Source: JAPLST01 sp964397565
GTDB lineage: Bacteria; Auribacterota; UBA3054; JAPLST01
Assembly: GCA_964397565.1 (NCBI GenBank)
Contig: CAYNJC010000002.1
Location: forward strand, 135,390-199,389
DNA length: 64,000 bases
Direction of reading: 5' to 3'
Below the pieces are notes generated by a model. It was not told the DNA's origin. It saw nothing but the letters and a program-made list of their open reading frames with translations, and did no database searches. Of the stretch, positions 29,314-37,463 are shown piece after piece; the stretch's first letter is position 1, and each line of letters opens with the position of its first letter. A program made the translations under genes and the position numbers.

Positions 29314-29862
29314 TCACGGCGTGCATTCTTGTTGCGGTTCCGCGGGCGCGTTCTTAATGCCGCCACTCGGCCCCACCGGGCAATGCACTTTTGCATCCGG
29401 CGGGGCGTTCGGTGCGATCGTCGCCGCTGCCGCAGACGGTGCGGTCTTTAGTTCCTGCTGCGCTTTTGCAAGATACTTCTCGGGGGCGGCAAGAAACTCT
29501 TTCGCGCAGGCCGGACAACACAAATGCACTTTGGTGCCGTTGTAGACGACCACGGAGGTCTTGTCCACCGCGCCGCCACGGATCGGGCAGACGCTGTTGC
29601 CGAGGTCAACCAGCACGCCCTTGTTGGGCAACTGCGCGAGATATTTTTGCGGTTCCTTGTTAAACGGCGCGACGCAGCTCGCGCAACACACTTCGTAGCG
29701 CACGCCGTTGTACACGACGAAATTGGCGTTGCCTTTCTTGGTTGTTTTGATGGCATTCCCCATCACCGGGCAGATGGTATTGTTGAAACGGACCGGTGCT
29801 TGTACGGCCGCAACGGCGGCCACTACCCACAGGAGCGCGAGACTACAGAGGATTGTTTTCAT
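29314..29862 (-). CDS. Secreted Cys-rich protein with two YHS-like metal-binding domains
   Basis: 182 residues. Signal peptide MKTILCSLALLWVVAAVAAVQA. Two similar domains of about 45 residues follow: NTICPVMGNAI...VVYNGVRYEVCCASCVAPFNKEPQKYL and SVCPIRGGAV...VVYNGTKVHLCCPACAKEFLAAPEKYL. They are YHS-like units, each with one C-P and a CCxxC metal site. A third C-P (HCPVGPSGG) near the C-terminus may be a remnant. Being next to the Cus-like pump, it is probably a periplasmic metal scavenger or chaperone feeding the adaptor; that role is inference. It has its own promoter and a terminator after it. Confidence 0.8.
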   Translation of the reverse strand: MKTILCSLALLWVVAAVAAVQAPVRFNNTICPVMGNAIKTTKKGNANFVVYNGVRYEVCCASCVAPFNKEPQKYLAQLPNKGVLVDLGNSVCPIRGGAVDKTSVVVYNGTKVHLCCPACAKEFLAAPEKYLAKAQQELKTAPSAAAATIAPNAPPDAKVHCPVGPSGGIKNAPAEPQQECTP

Positions 29863-29895
29863 TGCGGTGCCTTGGTTATGTGTTATTCTGGTTAC

Positions 29896-29924
29896 AGTAT
29901 ACCATATTACCGCGCGCGCGTCAA
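29896..29924 (-). promoter_or_regulatory. Promoter of the 29862 gene and probably the metal-efflux operon
   Basis: On the minus strand: TTGACG (29924-29919), a 17-base GC-alternating spacer, TATACT (29901-29896). Leader about 27 bases; AAGG precedes the ATG. Confidence 0.7.
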
Positions 29925-30017
29925 GCGGCCGCGTGTGCGCTTCGATTTTGGGGGCACCGGCATCCGACGGGGTCTGGTCGGCGTACTCCGGCGCGGCCGC
30001 GCCGGATCGTCACCGCG

Positions 30018-30620
30018 CTACTTCTCGTCGTGGTGCGCGTAGCAGGAGGAAGCGTCGAGCAGTTCCGACAGCTCGCGGTAGCGCTTGAGCAGACCCGCGG
30101 CCGCCGGCTTGAACACCACGTAGTCGTCATTGAGTTTGCGCACGTAGAATGGCTTGAGTTTAACCATGAGGGCTTCGCGTTCCTTGAACAGGTCATCACA
30201 GCTTGTGCCTAAGGCACACACAGCACACTCGTTGGTCGAACCGTCCGTCGCGCTGAGTTTGCGGCGGAACATGTCCACTTCAACGACGATGCCGTCTTGT
30301 GCTTCCAGCGGTTTGACTTTGACGTAGTTGCGCAGGTTCTTGAACGGGCCATACTGCTTGACGACGGCCTCAATGCCATCCAGATCGTTTTGCGACGGCA
30401 CCGTGCCGCTGAGTGACAGCGTGTTGCCGTTGCTGCGCAATTGCACGCGCAGGTCCGCAACATCGACCCCAATAGCTTTCATGGCACCCATCATCTGCGT
30501 CTCAAGTTGCGCGTACGCGTATTGCCGGATTTTATATTCAACGGTCGAACGCGAGGCGGCGGTGCAGGTGGCCGCGACGCAGACGCACACAAAAACAACC
30601 AAGCACACGAAGCGTTGCAT
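30018..30620 (-). CDS. Secreted protein with BON-like domain
   Basis: 200 residues. Signal peptide MQRFVCLVVFVCVCVAATCTAA. Residues about 50-95 read DVADLRVQLRSNGNTLSLSG, TVPSQNDLDGIEAVVKQYGPF, KNLRNYVKV. This is the beta-alpha-beta layout of a BON domain (phospholipid- or matrix-binding periplasmic domain), but without the usual tandem copy. A CAVCALGTSC segment at about 140 suggests a disulphide or metal site. Start at 30620 follows GGGAG by 6 bases; the frame extends further upstream without support. It is divergent from the three tandem paralogues. Function unknown. Confidence 0.72.
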   Translation of the reverse strand: MQRFVCLVVFVCVCVAATCTAASRSTVEYKIRQYAYAQLETQMMGAMKAIGVDVADLRVQLRSNGNTLSLSGTVPSQNDLDGIEAVVKQYGPFKNLRNYVKVKPLEAQDGIVVEVDMFRRKLSATDGSTNECAVCALGTSCDDLFKEREALMVKLKPFYVRKLNDDYVVFKPAAAGLLKRYRELSELLDASSCYAHHDEK

Positions 30621-30659
30621 AGATTCTCCCAGCATAAGGTTAGCAGTAGTCAACCCCCT

Positions 30660-30689
30660 ATTATAGCAAAATGCAGCCCCGGGCCACAA
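30660..30689 (-). promoter_or_regulatory. Promoter of the BON-like gene
   Basis: Minus strand: TTGTGG (30689-30684), 18-base spacer, TGC-TATAAT (-10 at 30665-30660, extended type). Confidence 0.55.
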
Positions 30690-30720
30690 TATGACGATGT
30701 GCGCGGGCCAGTGCCCACAT

Positions 30721-30749
30721 TTGCTTTCGCGGATGTGCTGTGCTATACT
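30721..30749 (+). promoter_or_regulatory. Promoter of the tandem paralogue cluster
   Basis: TTGCTT (30721-30726), 17-base spacer, TGC-TATACT (30744-30749, extended -10). Leader about 45 bases to the ATG at 30802, which has GGAG 7 bases upstream. Confidence 0.65.
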
Positions 30750-30801
30750 AATAAGAGCGTTTGCGATGTTCGCGCTTATGAACCCGCGCTTGGAGAAATG
30801 T

Positions 30802-31296
30802 ATGAACTGTTTTCGCACCAGCGTTCAGGCCATGGCCTTGTGCGCCCTGCTGGCCTGTGTCGGTGCACAGGCCGCGACGGAACAATGGACGTACAGCGGC
30901 CTGACCGGCATTTTCCAGATTGTGGCGGATGGCGTCGGCGGCTGCGCCATGACGCGCATCATCGGCGGCTTTGACGATTCCTGCGATGTCGTCTGGTTGA
31001 ACAAGAAAGGCGAGTTGCTCTACCAGGACGGCATCAGCAATGTGCTGCGCGGCGGCATCCTGGTCTGCACCCCGAAGAATCTGGTGTACGCTGATGTGCG
31101 CGCGACAAACATGGTTGTGCATGTGGCGGCAAACGGAACCGCCACCACCCTGCCTGCCGCAGCGCATACGCTGAACCGGCCACCCTTGCCGTATCCCATC
31201 TATTGGCACCTGATGGCAGACAGCAAGGGCTTCTTTGCCATTCGCACGGATACCAACACATTGGCTGCCACCTTGGTACGCTATTCCAACAAATGA
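30802..31296 (+). CDS. Secreted small protein, tandem paralogue 1
   Basis: 164 residues with signal peptide (MNCFRTSVQAMALCALLACVGAQAA). The mature part starts TEQWTYSG and has three marks shared with the next two genes: IVADGVGGC, DVVWLNKKGELLYQDG, and a C-terminal SKGFFAIRT...LVRYSNK. The beta-rich spacing suggests a single small propeller- or sandwich-like fold. Family not recognised. It is separated from the next paralogue start by 17 bases and is the first gene of a three-gene operon. Confidence 0.75.
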   Translation: MNCFRTSVQAMALCALLACVGAQAATEQWTYSGLTGIFQIVADGVGGCAMTRIIGGFDDSCDVVWLNKKGELLYQDGISNVLRGGILVCTPKNLVYADVRATNMVVHVAANGTATTLPAAAHTLNRPPLPYPIYWHLMADSKGFFAIRTDTNTLAATLVRYSNK

Positions 31297-31313
31297 TGCA
31301 CACGGAGAACGCA

Positions 31314-31799
31314 ATGAGCAGAATCCTCTTCACAACAGGCATGCTGCTGGGAGCACTTTTCAGTGTCATGCATGTCAACGCCGCCACGCAACGCTGGAGC
31401 TATGATGATGCGCCGACAATTGTGAGCGTCATGGCCGACGGCAGCGGCGGCTGCAGCTACGTGCGGCGGGAGACAAACCTGTTCGGATCAATTATCTGGC
31501 TTGACAAAAAAGGCACGCTCGTCTATCGCGCCGATTTCACCACCAACCTTCCCGCCACGATTGTACGTTGCACCAAGAAGCAACTGATATACGCGACGTA
31601 TCAAGACAGCTGGCGCTTTGTGCAGGTGGCGCGCGATGGCACCGCCACGCCGATCACTGCCGGCAACAACACGCTCACGGTGCCGTTTCTCGCAGAGGAG
31701 ATTCCAGCCAGTTTCACCACTGATCGCAAAGGCTTCTTCGGTTTGCTAGTGAAGATTCCGGGCAGCAGAGTGACGCTGATCCGCTTCGACTATAAGTGA
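31314..31799 (+). CDS. Secreted small protein, tandem paralogue 2
   Basis: 161 residues; signal peptide MSRILFTTGMLLGALFSVMHVNAA. ATG at 31314 follows GGAG (31304-31307) by 6 bases; an ATG at 31293 lacks such a site. Shared marks: ATQRWSYD, VMADGSGGCSYVRR, IIWLDKKGTLVYRADF, RKGFFGLLVK and a final IRFDYK. Sequence identity to its neighbours is low outside these marks, so the duplication is old or the protein evolves fast. Confidence 0.75.
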   Translation: MSRILFTTGMLLGALFSVMHVNAATQRWSYDDAPTIVSVMADGSGGCSYVRRETNLFGSIIWLDKKGTLVYRADFTTNLPATIVRCTKKQLIYATYQDSWRFVQVARDGTATPITAGNNTLTVPFLAEEIPASFTTDRKGFFGLLVKIPGSRVTLIRFDYK

Positions 31800-31823
31800 T
31801 AACACACGAACACGAGCATCTCC

Positions 31824-32315
31824 ATGACCACCCGCGTTACAGTCTATTGTGCAATACTCCTGATTGGTTGTGGCTGTCTGACGGCCGGAGCGCTGACGGA
31901 GCAGTGGCGCTATGTGGCCCGCGCCGCGGTGCAGCAGATCGTCGCCGACGGCAAGGGCGGCTGTGTCATCGCTGACCGCGACGCCAGCAATTTCGCCGGT
32001 GTGGTGTGGCTGAATCAGAAAGGCGCGGTGCAGTACACCGCGGGCGTGGTTACCGGCTCACCCTTCGCGACGATTGTTAATGGCTGCAGCGCCAGCCAGC
32101 TATTGTACACGGGCACGCCGGGCTTCCCCATGATGGCCCAGGTTGACAAGAAAGGCGTCGCCAAGCCGGTTGTTGCCTTCGGCGGTTACTTGCTGGGCAT
32201 GCCCATGATGATGCCGTTTGGCCCCAGCCGGCTGGACGACAAGAAGGGCTTCTTTGTCGTCAATGTCAACACCAACACGGACGTCAATACCGTCGTGCGC
32301 TACTTGTTCAAGTAA
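31824..32315 (+). CDS. Secreted small protein, tandem paralogue 3
   Basis: 163 residues; signal peptide MTTRVTVYCAILLIGCGCLTAGA. The signal's ILLIGCGC could also be read as a lipobox, but the following TAGALTEQW looks like a signal peptidase I site. Shared marks: TEQWRYVA, IVADGKGGCVIAD, VVWLNQKGAVQYTAGV, KKGFFVVNVN and a final VVRYLFK. Last gene before a convergent terminator. Confidence 0.75.
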   Translation: MTTRVTVYCAILLIGCGCLTAGALTEQWRYVARAAVQQIVADGKGGCVIADRDASNFAGVVWLNQKGAVQYTAGVVTGSPFATIVNGCSASQLLYTGTPGFPMMAQVDKKGVAKPVVAFGGYLLGMPMMMPFGPSRLDDKKGFFVVNVNTNTDVNTVVRYLFK

Positions 32316-32345
32316 GGTAGCCAGACCGGCCACGGCACACAAACA

Positions 32346-32377
32346 CCAATGCTGCACCCGCAGGGGCGCAGCATTGG
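32346..32377. terminator. Hairpin between convergent transcripts
   Basis: 10-base arms CCAATGCTGC (32346-32355) and GCAGCATTGG (32368-32377) with a 12-base loop, between the last tandem paralogue (+) and the hoxY-like gene (-). No long T-run, so termination is likely but not certain. Confidence 0.55.
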
Positions 32378-32402
32378 TTGGCTAGTGGCAGATCAGGCGG
32401 GT

Positions 32403-32960
32403 TCAGTCAAACTTGAAGTGTTCGTAAGGAATATCCGTCGGCGCGGGCACTTTGCCCTGCAACAGATTGGTCAGCACAAACCAGATAATTTCCGCATCCG
32501 GCGGGCAGCCGGGAATACAGTAATCAACTTTGACGACCTGCGGCACCGGCAGCACTTTCGGCAATAGCTTGGGCAGGTCCGGCCCGTTCGGTATTTTGCC
32601 GTTGACGGTCGAGACCGTATGCAGAAAGGCCTCATCCAGGCATTCCTGGACCGTGAACATGTTGCGCATCGCCGGCAGATTGCCGAACACGGCGCAATCG
32701 CCGAGGGCAATCAGAAACTTGGCGCGCGCACGGAATAGTTTGAGGGTGTGCACGTTCTCCTCATTGCAGACCGCGCCCTCGATCAAGGCGATCTCCACTT
32801 CGGGCGGCACCTTGATGTCGGTGATGGGGGTGGCGGTGAACTCGACCAGCTTGGCGAGTTCGAGGATGCGCTCGTCAATATCGAGGAGCGACATGTGGCA
32901 GCCGGCGCAGCCGCCCAGCCAACAACTGGCGAGTTTTGGTTTTGCAGGTGTGGTCGTCAT
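32403..32960 (-). CDS. hoxY: [NiFe]-hydrogenase small subunit, HoxY-like
   Basis: 185 residues. Has the small-subunit/NuoB-like cluster ligands: CWLGGCAGCHMSLLD (about residue 13), Cys in IEGAVCNEEN (about 65), GDCAVFGNLPAMRN (about 88) and CIPGCPPDAEIIW (about 150). These hold the one proximal 4Fe-4S cluster of group 3 cytoplasmic hydrogenases. It is the last gene of the leftward six-gene operon. The large NiFe-binding subunit (HoxH), normally the next gene, is absent here: downstream are unrelated convergent genes. It may be encoded elsewhere, or the complex may use this subunit as an electron-transfer module without a hydrogenase. Confidence 0.85.
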   Translation of the reverse strand: MTTTPAKPKLASCWLGGCAGCHMSLLDIDERILELAKLVEFTATPITDIKVPPEVEIALIEGAVCNEENVHTLKLFRARAKFLIALGDCAVFGNLPAMRNMFTVQECLDEAFLHTVSTVNGKIPNGPDLPKLLPKVLPVPQVVKVDYCIPGCPPDAEIIWFVLTNLLQGKVPAPTDIPYEHFKFD

Positions 32961-32996
32961 GAGTATACGGGCGTAAGAGAAAGATGAAACCGGATG

Positions 32997-33833
32997 TTAT
33001 TTGGCACGTTTGGTGCGCGGCTTTTTTTCAGCGGGGGCCGGTGCGGGTGGTGCAACGGCTGGTTTTGCCGGCGCGCTGACCGCAGGTGGCGTGGGCACTA
33101 CGGCGGCTGGTTTCGCCGGCGCGGTGTGTGGCGTCGGCGCATACATGATCGGGGTCTTGTCATACATGCGGTCGCCATAACGCACGCTGTAGGCCAGTTC
33201 GCGCTTGCACAGTGAGCCGGTCGGACAGACTTGCACGGCGGCATCGGCGTCGGTGATGGCGGTCTCGCCGAGTTTGCCCTCGATGTTGACGGTGATGTCG
33301 GAATCAATGCCGCGGCCACGCACGGCGAACAAACCGGTCTTGTCCACTTCGTTGCTGGCGCGCACGCAGCGGCCGCACAGAATGCAGCGATTGGGATCAT
33401 GCAGGATCTCGGGATGACTGGCATCCACTTGTTTGTGCGGCCAGAGGAACGGATAGCGCACGGAATCCATGCCAAGGCGATAGGCCAGCGCCTGCAGTTC
33501 ACAATTGCCGCTTTTTTCGCAGTAGGGGCATTGATGATTGCGCTCGCTGAAAATCAGTTCGAGATTCATCCGGCGCATGCGCTGAATGTCAGGCGTGCTG
33601 GTGTGCACGACCATGTCGTCCTGCACCGGCGTGGTGCAGGCCGAGTTGAAGTTCTGCCGGCCGGTGCCTTCGATCTCGACAACGCACATCCGGCACGCAC
33701 CCGGATTGCTGAGCAGCGGATGATGGCACAGCGTCGGAATGTAGAGCTCGGCCCGTTTGGCGGCATCAAGAATCGTGTCGCCTTCGTAGGCTGAGACGCG
33801 TTGGCCGTCAATCGTCAAAAGAATTGCCTTCAT
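32997..33833 (-). CDS. hoxU: HoxU / NuoG N-terminal-like iron-sulphur subunit
   Basis: 278 residues. Cluster ligands in order: the 2Fe-2S set (CHHPLLSNPGACRMCVVEI plus the downstream Cys in NSACTTPV), the His/Cys region after it, then 4Fe-4S ligands in HQCPYCEKSGNCELQ and RCILCGRCVRASNEV, with CPTGSLCKREL at the end. This is the HoxU/NuoG-N relay carrying electrons from the NuoF flavin to HoxY. The last 45 residues are an odd Pro/Ala/Val tail (APAKPAVAPPAPAP and the like) ending KKPRTKRAK, absent from standard HoxU. It lies 36 bases before hoxY. Confidence 0.88.
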   Translation of the reverse strand: MKAILLTIDGQRVSAYEGDTILDAAKRAELYIPTLCHHPLLSNPGACRMCVVEIEGTGRQNFNSACTTPVQDDMVVHTSTPDIQRMRRMNLELIFSERNHQCPYCEKSGNCELQALAYRLGMDSVRYPFLWPHKQVDASHPEILHDPNRCILCGRCVRASNEVDKTGLFAVRGRGIDSDITVNIEGKLGETAITDADAAVQVCPTGSLCKRELAYSVRYGDRMYDKTPIMYAPTPHTAPAKPAAVVPTPPAVSAPAKPAVAPPAPAPAEKKPRTKRAK

Positions 33834-33896
33834 GCCAGGTAGGGGTGTGCGGTAAATAAATCCATAACCATTGTGCCGTTGTATTTCGGATTAGCT

Positions 33897-36800
33897 TCAC
33901 GCCATTGTGCGTGCAGCGCCGGCTGCCACTGTGAGCGAGCATTTGTCGCAATGCAGGCAATGGCGCGCTTCTTCCATGACCTGGTCGCGGCTGTAGCCGC
34001 GCTCGACTTCGTTAAACGTACCGGCCCGCTCTTCGACCGGCAGCACATACTGTTCGAAGTCCTTGCGGATTTCGATGTAATCGTGCTCCGCGTAGGTGGT
34101 CATCGGCACCAAGCTCTCGCGCCGCTTCCAGAGGATGCCGTCGCCGCCCAGATAGCGATCAACGGACGCGGCCACGCGCTGGCCGTCGCCAATCGCATCG
34201 GCCGCCATGGCCGGGCCGGTGCTGTCATCGCCGGCGGCGAAAATGCCGGGCACATTCGTCATGCGCGTGCGTTCGTCCACCAGGAAGGTGCGGTATTTCG
34301 GATCCACCAGGATGTTTTTCTCGACTTCGGCAAAGTGCGTCTCCGGCTCCTGGCCCAGCGCCGGAATGATCATGTCCACCGGCACCTCGAACTCCGATCC
34401 GGCAATGATCGCCGTCTTGCGTCGGCCGGTGTCGTCATAGGCCCCCAGCCGCATGCGCGCGCATTGCAGCGCCGTCACATGGCCGTCCACGCCCCGCGCT
34501 TCGAGCGGCGTCACCAAGAAGGTGAATTTGATGCCCTCGTTGATCGCCTCTTCGATTTCTTCTTTGAGGGCCGGCATGTCTTCTTTCAAACGGCGATACA
34601 GGACCTGTACCTCCTTGGCGCCCATCCGCAACGCCGTGCGCGCCGCATCCATGGCCGTGTTGCCGCCACCGACCACCACCACCCGCTTGCCTTTGACCAT
34701 CACCGGGAAGCCGATGTTCACTTCGCGCAGGAAGTCCATCCCGCCGACCACGCCCGCCAGATGCTCGCCCGGCACGCCCAGCTTGTAACTGATGTGCGCG
34801 CCAATGGCCAGGCAGGCCACCTTGTAGCCCAGCTCGCGCAGGTGCTCCAAGGTGATGTTCTTGCCGACCTTGACGCCGTACACGATCCGCACGCCCATGT
34901 CGGTGATCATTTTCACTTCCTGGTCGATCACTTCGCGCGGCAGACGGTAGCCCGGTATGCCGAAACGGAGCGTCCCGCCGGGATACGGCATGGATTCAAA
35001 GATCACTACTTCGTAGCCTTTCTTCGCCAGGAAATAGGCAATCGTCAAGCCGGCCGGGCCGGTGCCGATAATCGCCACTTTGTCCTTGGTATGCTTGATC
35101 CGTTCAATCGGCAGTTCCTTCTCATAGATCGAGATGTAGCGCTTGATCGCGCGAATGTTGATCGTCCGATCGGTCTGGCCGCGCCGGCATTTCTCCATGC
35201 ACGGATGGTGGCAGACGCGCCCGCAGATGGCCGGCAACGGGTTGCGCTCGCGATGCAGCATGAGCGCGTCAACAAACCGGCCTTCGGCCACCAACTGCAC
35301 ATAACCGGCCGCGTCCACATTGCACGGGCAGGCGTTTTCGCACGGCGCGGTGAACAGTGCCTGGCAGACGCCCGCTTTGCAGCGCTTGTCAACAATGTGC
35401 TCTTCATATTCCTTGCGGAAAAACCGCAGGGTCGACAGCACCGGATTCGGCGCCGACTGGCCCAGGCCGCACAAGCTCATGCGCTTCATCATGTCGCCCA
35501 GTTCTTGCAGGCGCTCCAAATCCTCAAGCTGGCCGTCGCCCTTGACGATCCGCTCGATGACATCATACAACTGCTTGGTGCCGACCCGGCAGGGCGGGCA
35601 TTTGCCGCACGACTCACTGACGCAGAAATCCATGAAGAACTTCGCGATATCCACCATGCAGGTGTCTTCGTCCATGATCACCAGGCCACCTGAGCCCATG
35701 ATCGAGCCGATCTCCTTGAGCGTGTCGTATTCCATCGCGATATCGAGATACTCGCGCGGGATGCAACCGCCGGACGGGCCGCCGGTCTGCGCGGCTTTGA
35801 ACTGCTTGCCGTCCGGAATGCCGCCGCCAATGTCGAACACAATCTCGCGCAAGGTCGTGCCCATCGGCACTTCCACGATGCCGGTGTTGCGCACGCGCCC
35901 AGCCAAGGCAAACACTTTGGTGCCCTTGCTGCGCTCGGTGCCGATCGCCGCGAACCACGCTGCGCCATGCCGGATGATCGGGCAAATATTGGCAAAGGTT
36001 TCGACATTGTTGATCAGGGTCGGCATGCCCCACAGGCCTTTGACCGCCGGGAACGGCGGCTTGGGCGAGGGCTGGCCGCGCATGCCTTCAATCGAGTGCA
36101 GCAGGGCCGTCTCTTCACCGCACACAAACGCGCCGGCGCCAATCCGCAGCTCAATGTCAAATGAAAACGTGCTCCCGAAAATGTTCGCGCCCAGCAAGCC
36201 ATAGGCGCGCGCCTGCGCCACACCGCGCTCGATCATCGCAATCGCAATCGGATATTCCGCGCGGCAATAAATAATGCCATGCGTGGCGCCGACGGCATAG
36301 CCGGCAATCGCCATCGCTTCCAGCACGCGATGCGGATCGCCTTCCAATACATTGCGGTCCATGAACGCGCCCGGATCGCCTTCGTCGGCGTTGCACACCA
36401 CGAATTTGCGCGCGCCCTCGGCGCTGGCCACAAAATCCCATTTTACGCCGGTCGGAAATCCGCCGCCGCCGCGCCCGCGCAAGCCGCTGTGCTTCACCTC
36501 TTGAATCACATCCTGCGGCTTCATTTCGGTCAGCACCTTCGCCAAGGCGGTGTAGCCGTCGCGCGCAATGTATTCGTCAATCTCCGCGGGGTTGATGATG
36601 CCGGCGTTCTCCATCACAATCCGCAATTCCTGCCCTTTGAAGAAATTGGTCTTGCGCATGGTACTGATGACATCCTGGCCGTCGAGCGACTCGTCCATCA
36701 GGCGGCGCAGCGGCCGGCCTTTCAGGAAATGCTCCTCGACAATCTCCGGCACGTCGCGCACCTGCACTTTCGCGTACAACACCTCGTCCGGATAAATAAT

Positions 36801-36974
36801 CATCACCGGCGCGTTCTTGCAGTAGCCGACGCATTCCGTCGTGACAATCCGCACTTCGTCATCCAGGCCGAACTCGACCAGGCGCGAACGCAACGCGGAT
36901 TCGACCGCCAGCGCGCCTTTCTTTTCGCAGGCCGCGCCGGCACAAATCAGAACTCGTAATCGGGCTGTTGCCAT
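33897..36974 (-). CDS. NuoF-GltD fusion: NADH-binding flavoprotein joined to a glutamate-synthase-beta-like NAD(P)H flavoprotein
   Basis: 1025 residues. (1) Residues 1-95: thioredoxin-like 2Fe-2S domain with CAGAAC and TECVGYC. (2) About 120-540: NuoF core, with the Gly-rich NADH/FMN loop LRGRGGGGFPTG, CNADEGDPGAF and the 4Fe-4S ligands SESCGKCPPC plus SLCGLG. (3) About 545-640: GltD-type N-terminal Fe-S helical domain (ENACPCNVDA, CGRVCHHPCMEKCRR). (4) From about 655: FAD-binding VAIIGTGPAGL and NAD(P)-binding VVVVGGGNTAMDAART, then PALGQEPE and FAAGDDSTGPAMAADAIGDG. (5) A C-terminal CLHCDKC. Such fusions couple two pyridine-nucleotide sites and flavins, suggesting electron bifurcation or transhydrogenation (NADH, NADPH, ferredoxin). 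The mode is inference. Central gene of the operon. Confidence 0.88.
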   Translation of the reverse strand: MATARLRVLICAGAACEKKGALAVESALRSRLVEFGLDDEVRIVTTECVGYCKNAPVMIIYPDEVLYAKVQVRDVPEIVEEHFLKGRPLRRLMDESLDGQDVISTMRKTNFFKGQELRIVMENAGIINPAEIDEYIARDGYTALAKVLTEMKPQDVIQEVKHSGLRGRGGGGFPTGVKWDFVASAEGARKFVVCNADEGDPGAFMDRNVLEGDPHRVLEAMAIAGYAVGATHGIIYCRAEYPIAIAMIERGVAQARAYGLLGANIFGSTFSFDIELRIGAGAFVCGEETALLHSIEGMRGQPSPKPPFPAVKGLWGMPTLINNVETFANICPIIRHGAAWFAAIGTERSKGTKVFALAGRVRNTGIVEVPMGTTLREIVFDIGGGIPDGKQFKAAQTGGPSGGCIPREYLDIAMEYDTLKEIGSIMGSGGLVIMDEDTCMVDIAKFFMDFCVSESCGKCPPCRVGTKQLYDVIERIVKGDGQLEDLERLQELGDMMKRMSLCGLGQSAPNPVLSTLRFFRKEYEEHIVDKRCKAGVCQALFTAPCENACPCNVDAAGYVQLVAEGRFVDALMLHRERNPLPAICGRVCHHPCMEKCRRGQTDRTINIRAIKRYISIYEKELPIERIKHTKDKVAIIGTGPAGLTIAYFLAKKGYEVVIFESMPYPGGTLRFGIPGYRLPREVIDQEVKMITDMGVRIVYGVKVGKNITLEHLRELGYKVACLAIGAHISYKLGVPGEHLAGVVGGMDFLREVNIGFPVMVKGKRVVVVGGGNTAMDAARTALRMGAKEVQVLYRRLKEDMPALKEEIEEAINEGIKFTFLVTPLEARGVDGHVTALQCARMRLGAYDDTGRRKTAIIAGSEFEVPVDMIIPALGQEPETHFAEVEKNILVDPKYRTFLVDERTRMTNVPGIFAAGDDSTGPAMAADAIGDGQRVAASVDRYLGGDGILWKRRESLVPMTTYAEHDYIEIRKDFEQYVLPVEERAGTFNEVERGYSRDQVMEEARHCLHCDKCSLTVAAGAARTMA

Positions 36975-37036
36975 AACGTCTTTACTCGCTCAAGAATAAA
37001 CGTGAAAAATAATCCCTACCTGCTGGTACACAACAC

Positions 37037-37426
37037 TCATGCGCCCGGTGTGTTGCCGATGTCGCCCGGCACCTGCACGCGATGCGACTGCAAAATCTGG
37101 CCCTTGGCAATATGGGTCTCGAGCAACGCGCGAATCATATCCGGTTTGAGATTGCCGTAAATCACTTTGTCGGCGCCGTGATAGATGGCGCACATCGGCT
37201 CGATGTCGTCCAAGCCGAAACTGCCGGATTGGGTCACCAGCACATTCAGTCCCAAGGCCTGCACTTCCTCAATCAACTTTTTGAGTATCTCGCGGGCGCC
37301 ATACAAAATACCGCTGGTGCCCATGCTGACCACGATTTTCCATGCCGGCGCATTGGTCTGCTGCGTGCGCTGGTTCAGCGTCGCCGCCGCTTTTTCGCGG
37401 ATCTTGCGTAGTTCGTCGAGTGTCAT
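37037..37426 (-). CDS. Thioredoxin-like ferredoxin-fold protein (HndB-like) lacking cluster cysteines
   Basis: 129 residues. The sequence MGTSGILYGAREILKKLIEE, then VLVTQSGSFGLDDIEPM and a DKVIYGNLKPDMIRALLETHI end, follows the (2Fe-2S) ferredoxin-like subunit found in bifurcating hydrogenase operons (for example HndB). In that family I recall Cys at GTCG and in GCxGLC. Here those places read GTSG and GSFGLD, and the only Cys is in EPMC. The cluster is therefore probably lost and the protein kept for a structural role. It lies between the HATPase gene and the NuoF-GltD gene on the same strand. Confidence 0.75.
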   Translation of the reverse strand: MTLDELRKIREKAAATLNQRTQQTNAPAWKIVVSMGTSGILYGAREILKKLIEEVQALGLNVLVTQSGSFGLDDIEPMCAIYHGADKVIYGNLKPDMIRALLETHIAKGQILQSHRVQVPGDIGNTPGA

Positions 37427-37463
37427 GAACGTGTTGGTAATCGTTATCGGTTAGCTGCATGTC

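Noticed and set aside
33873..35693. Long open frame (606 codons) opposite the NuoF-GltD gene
   Set aside because: Shadow frame rich in His and Arg with no motif; the minus-strand gene has complete cofactor-binding motifs throughout.
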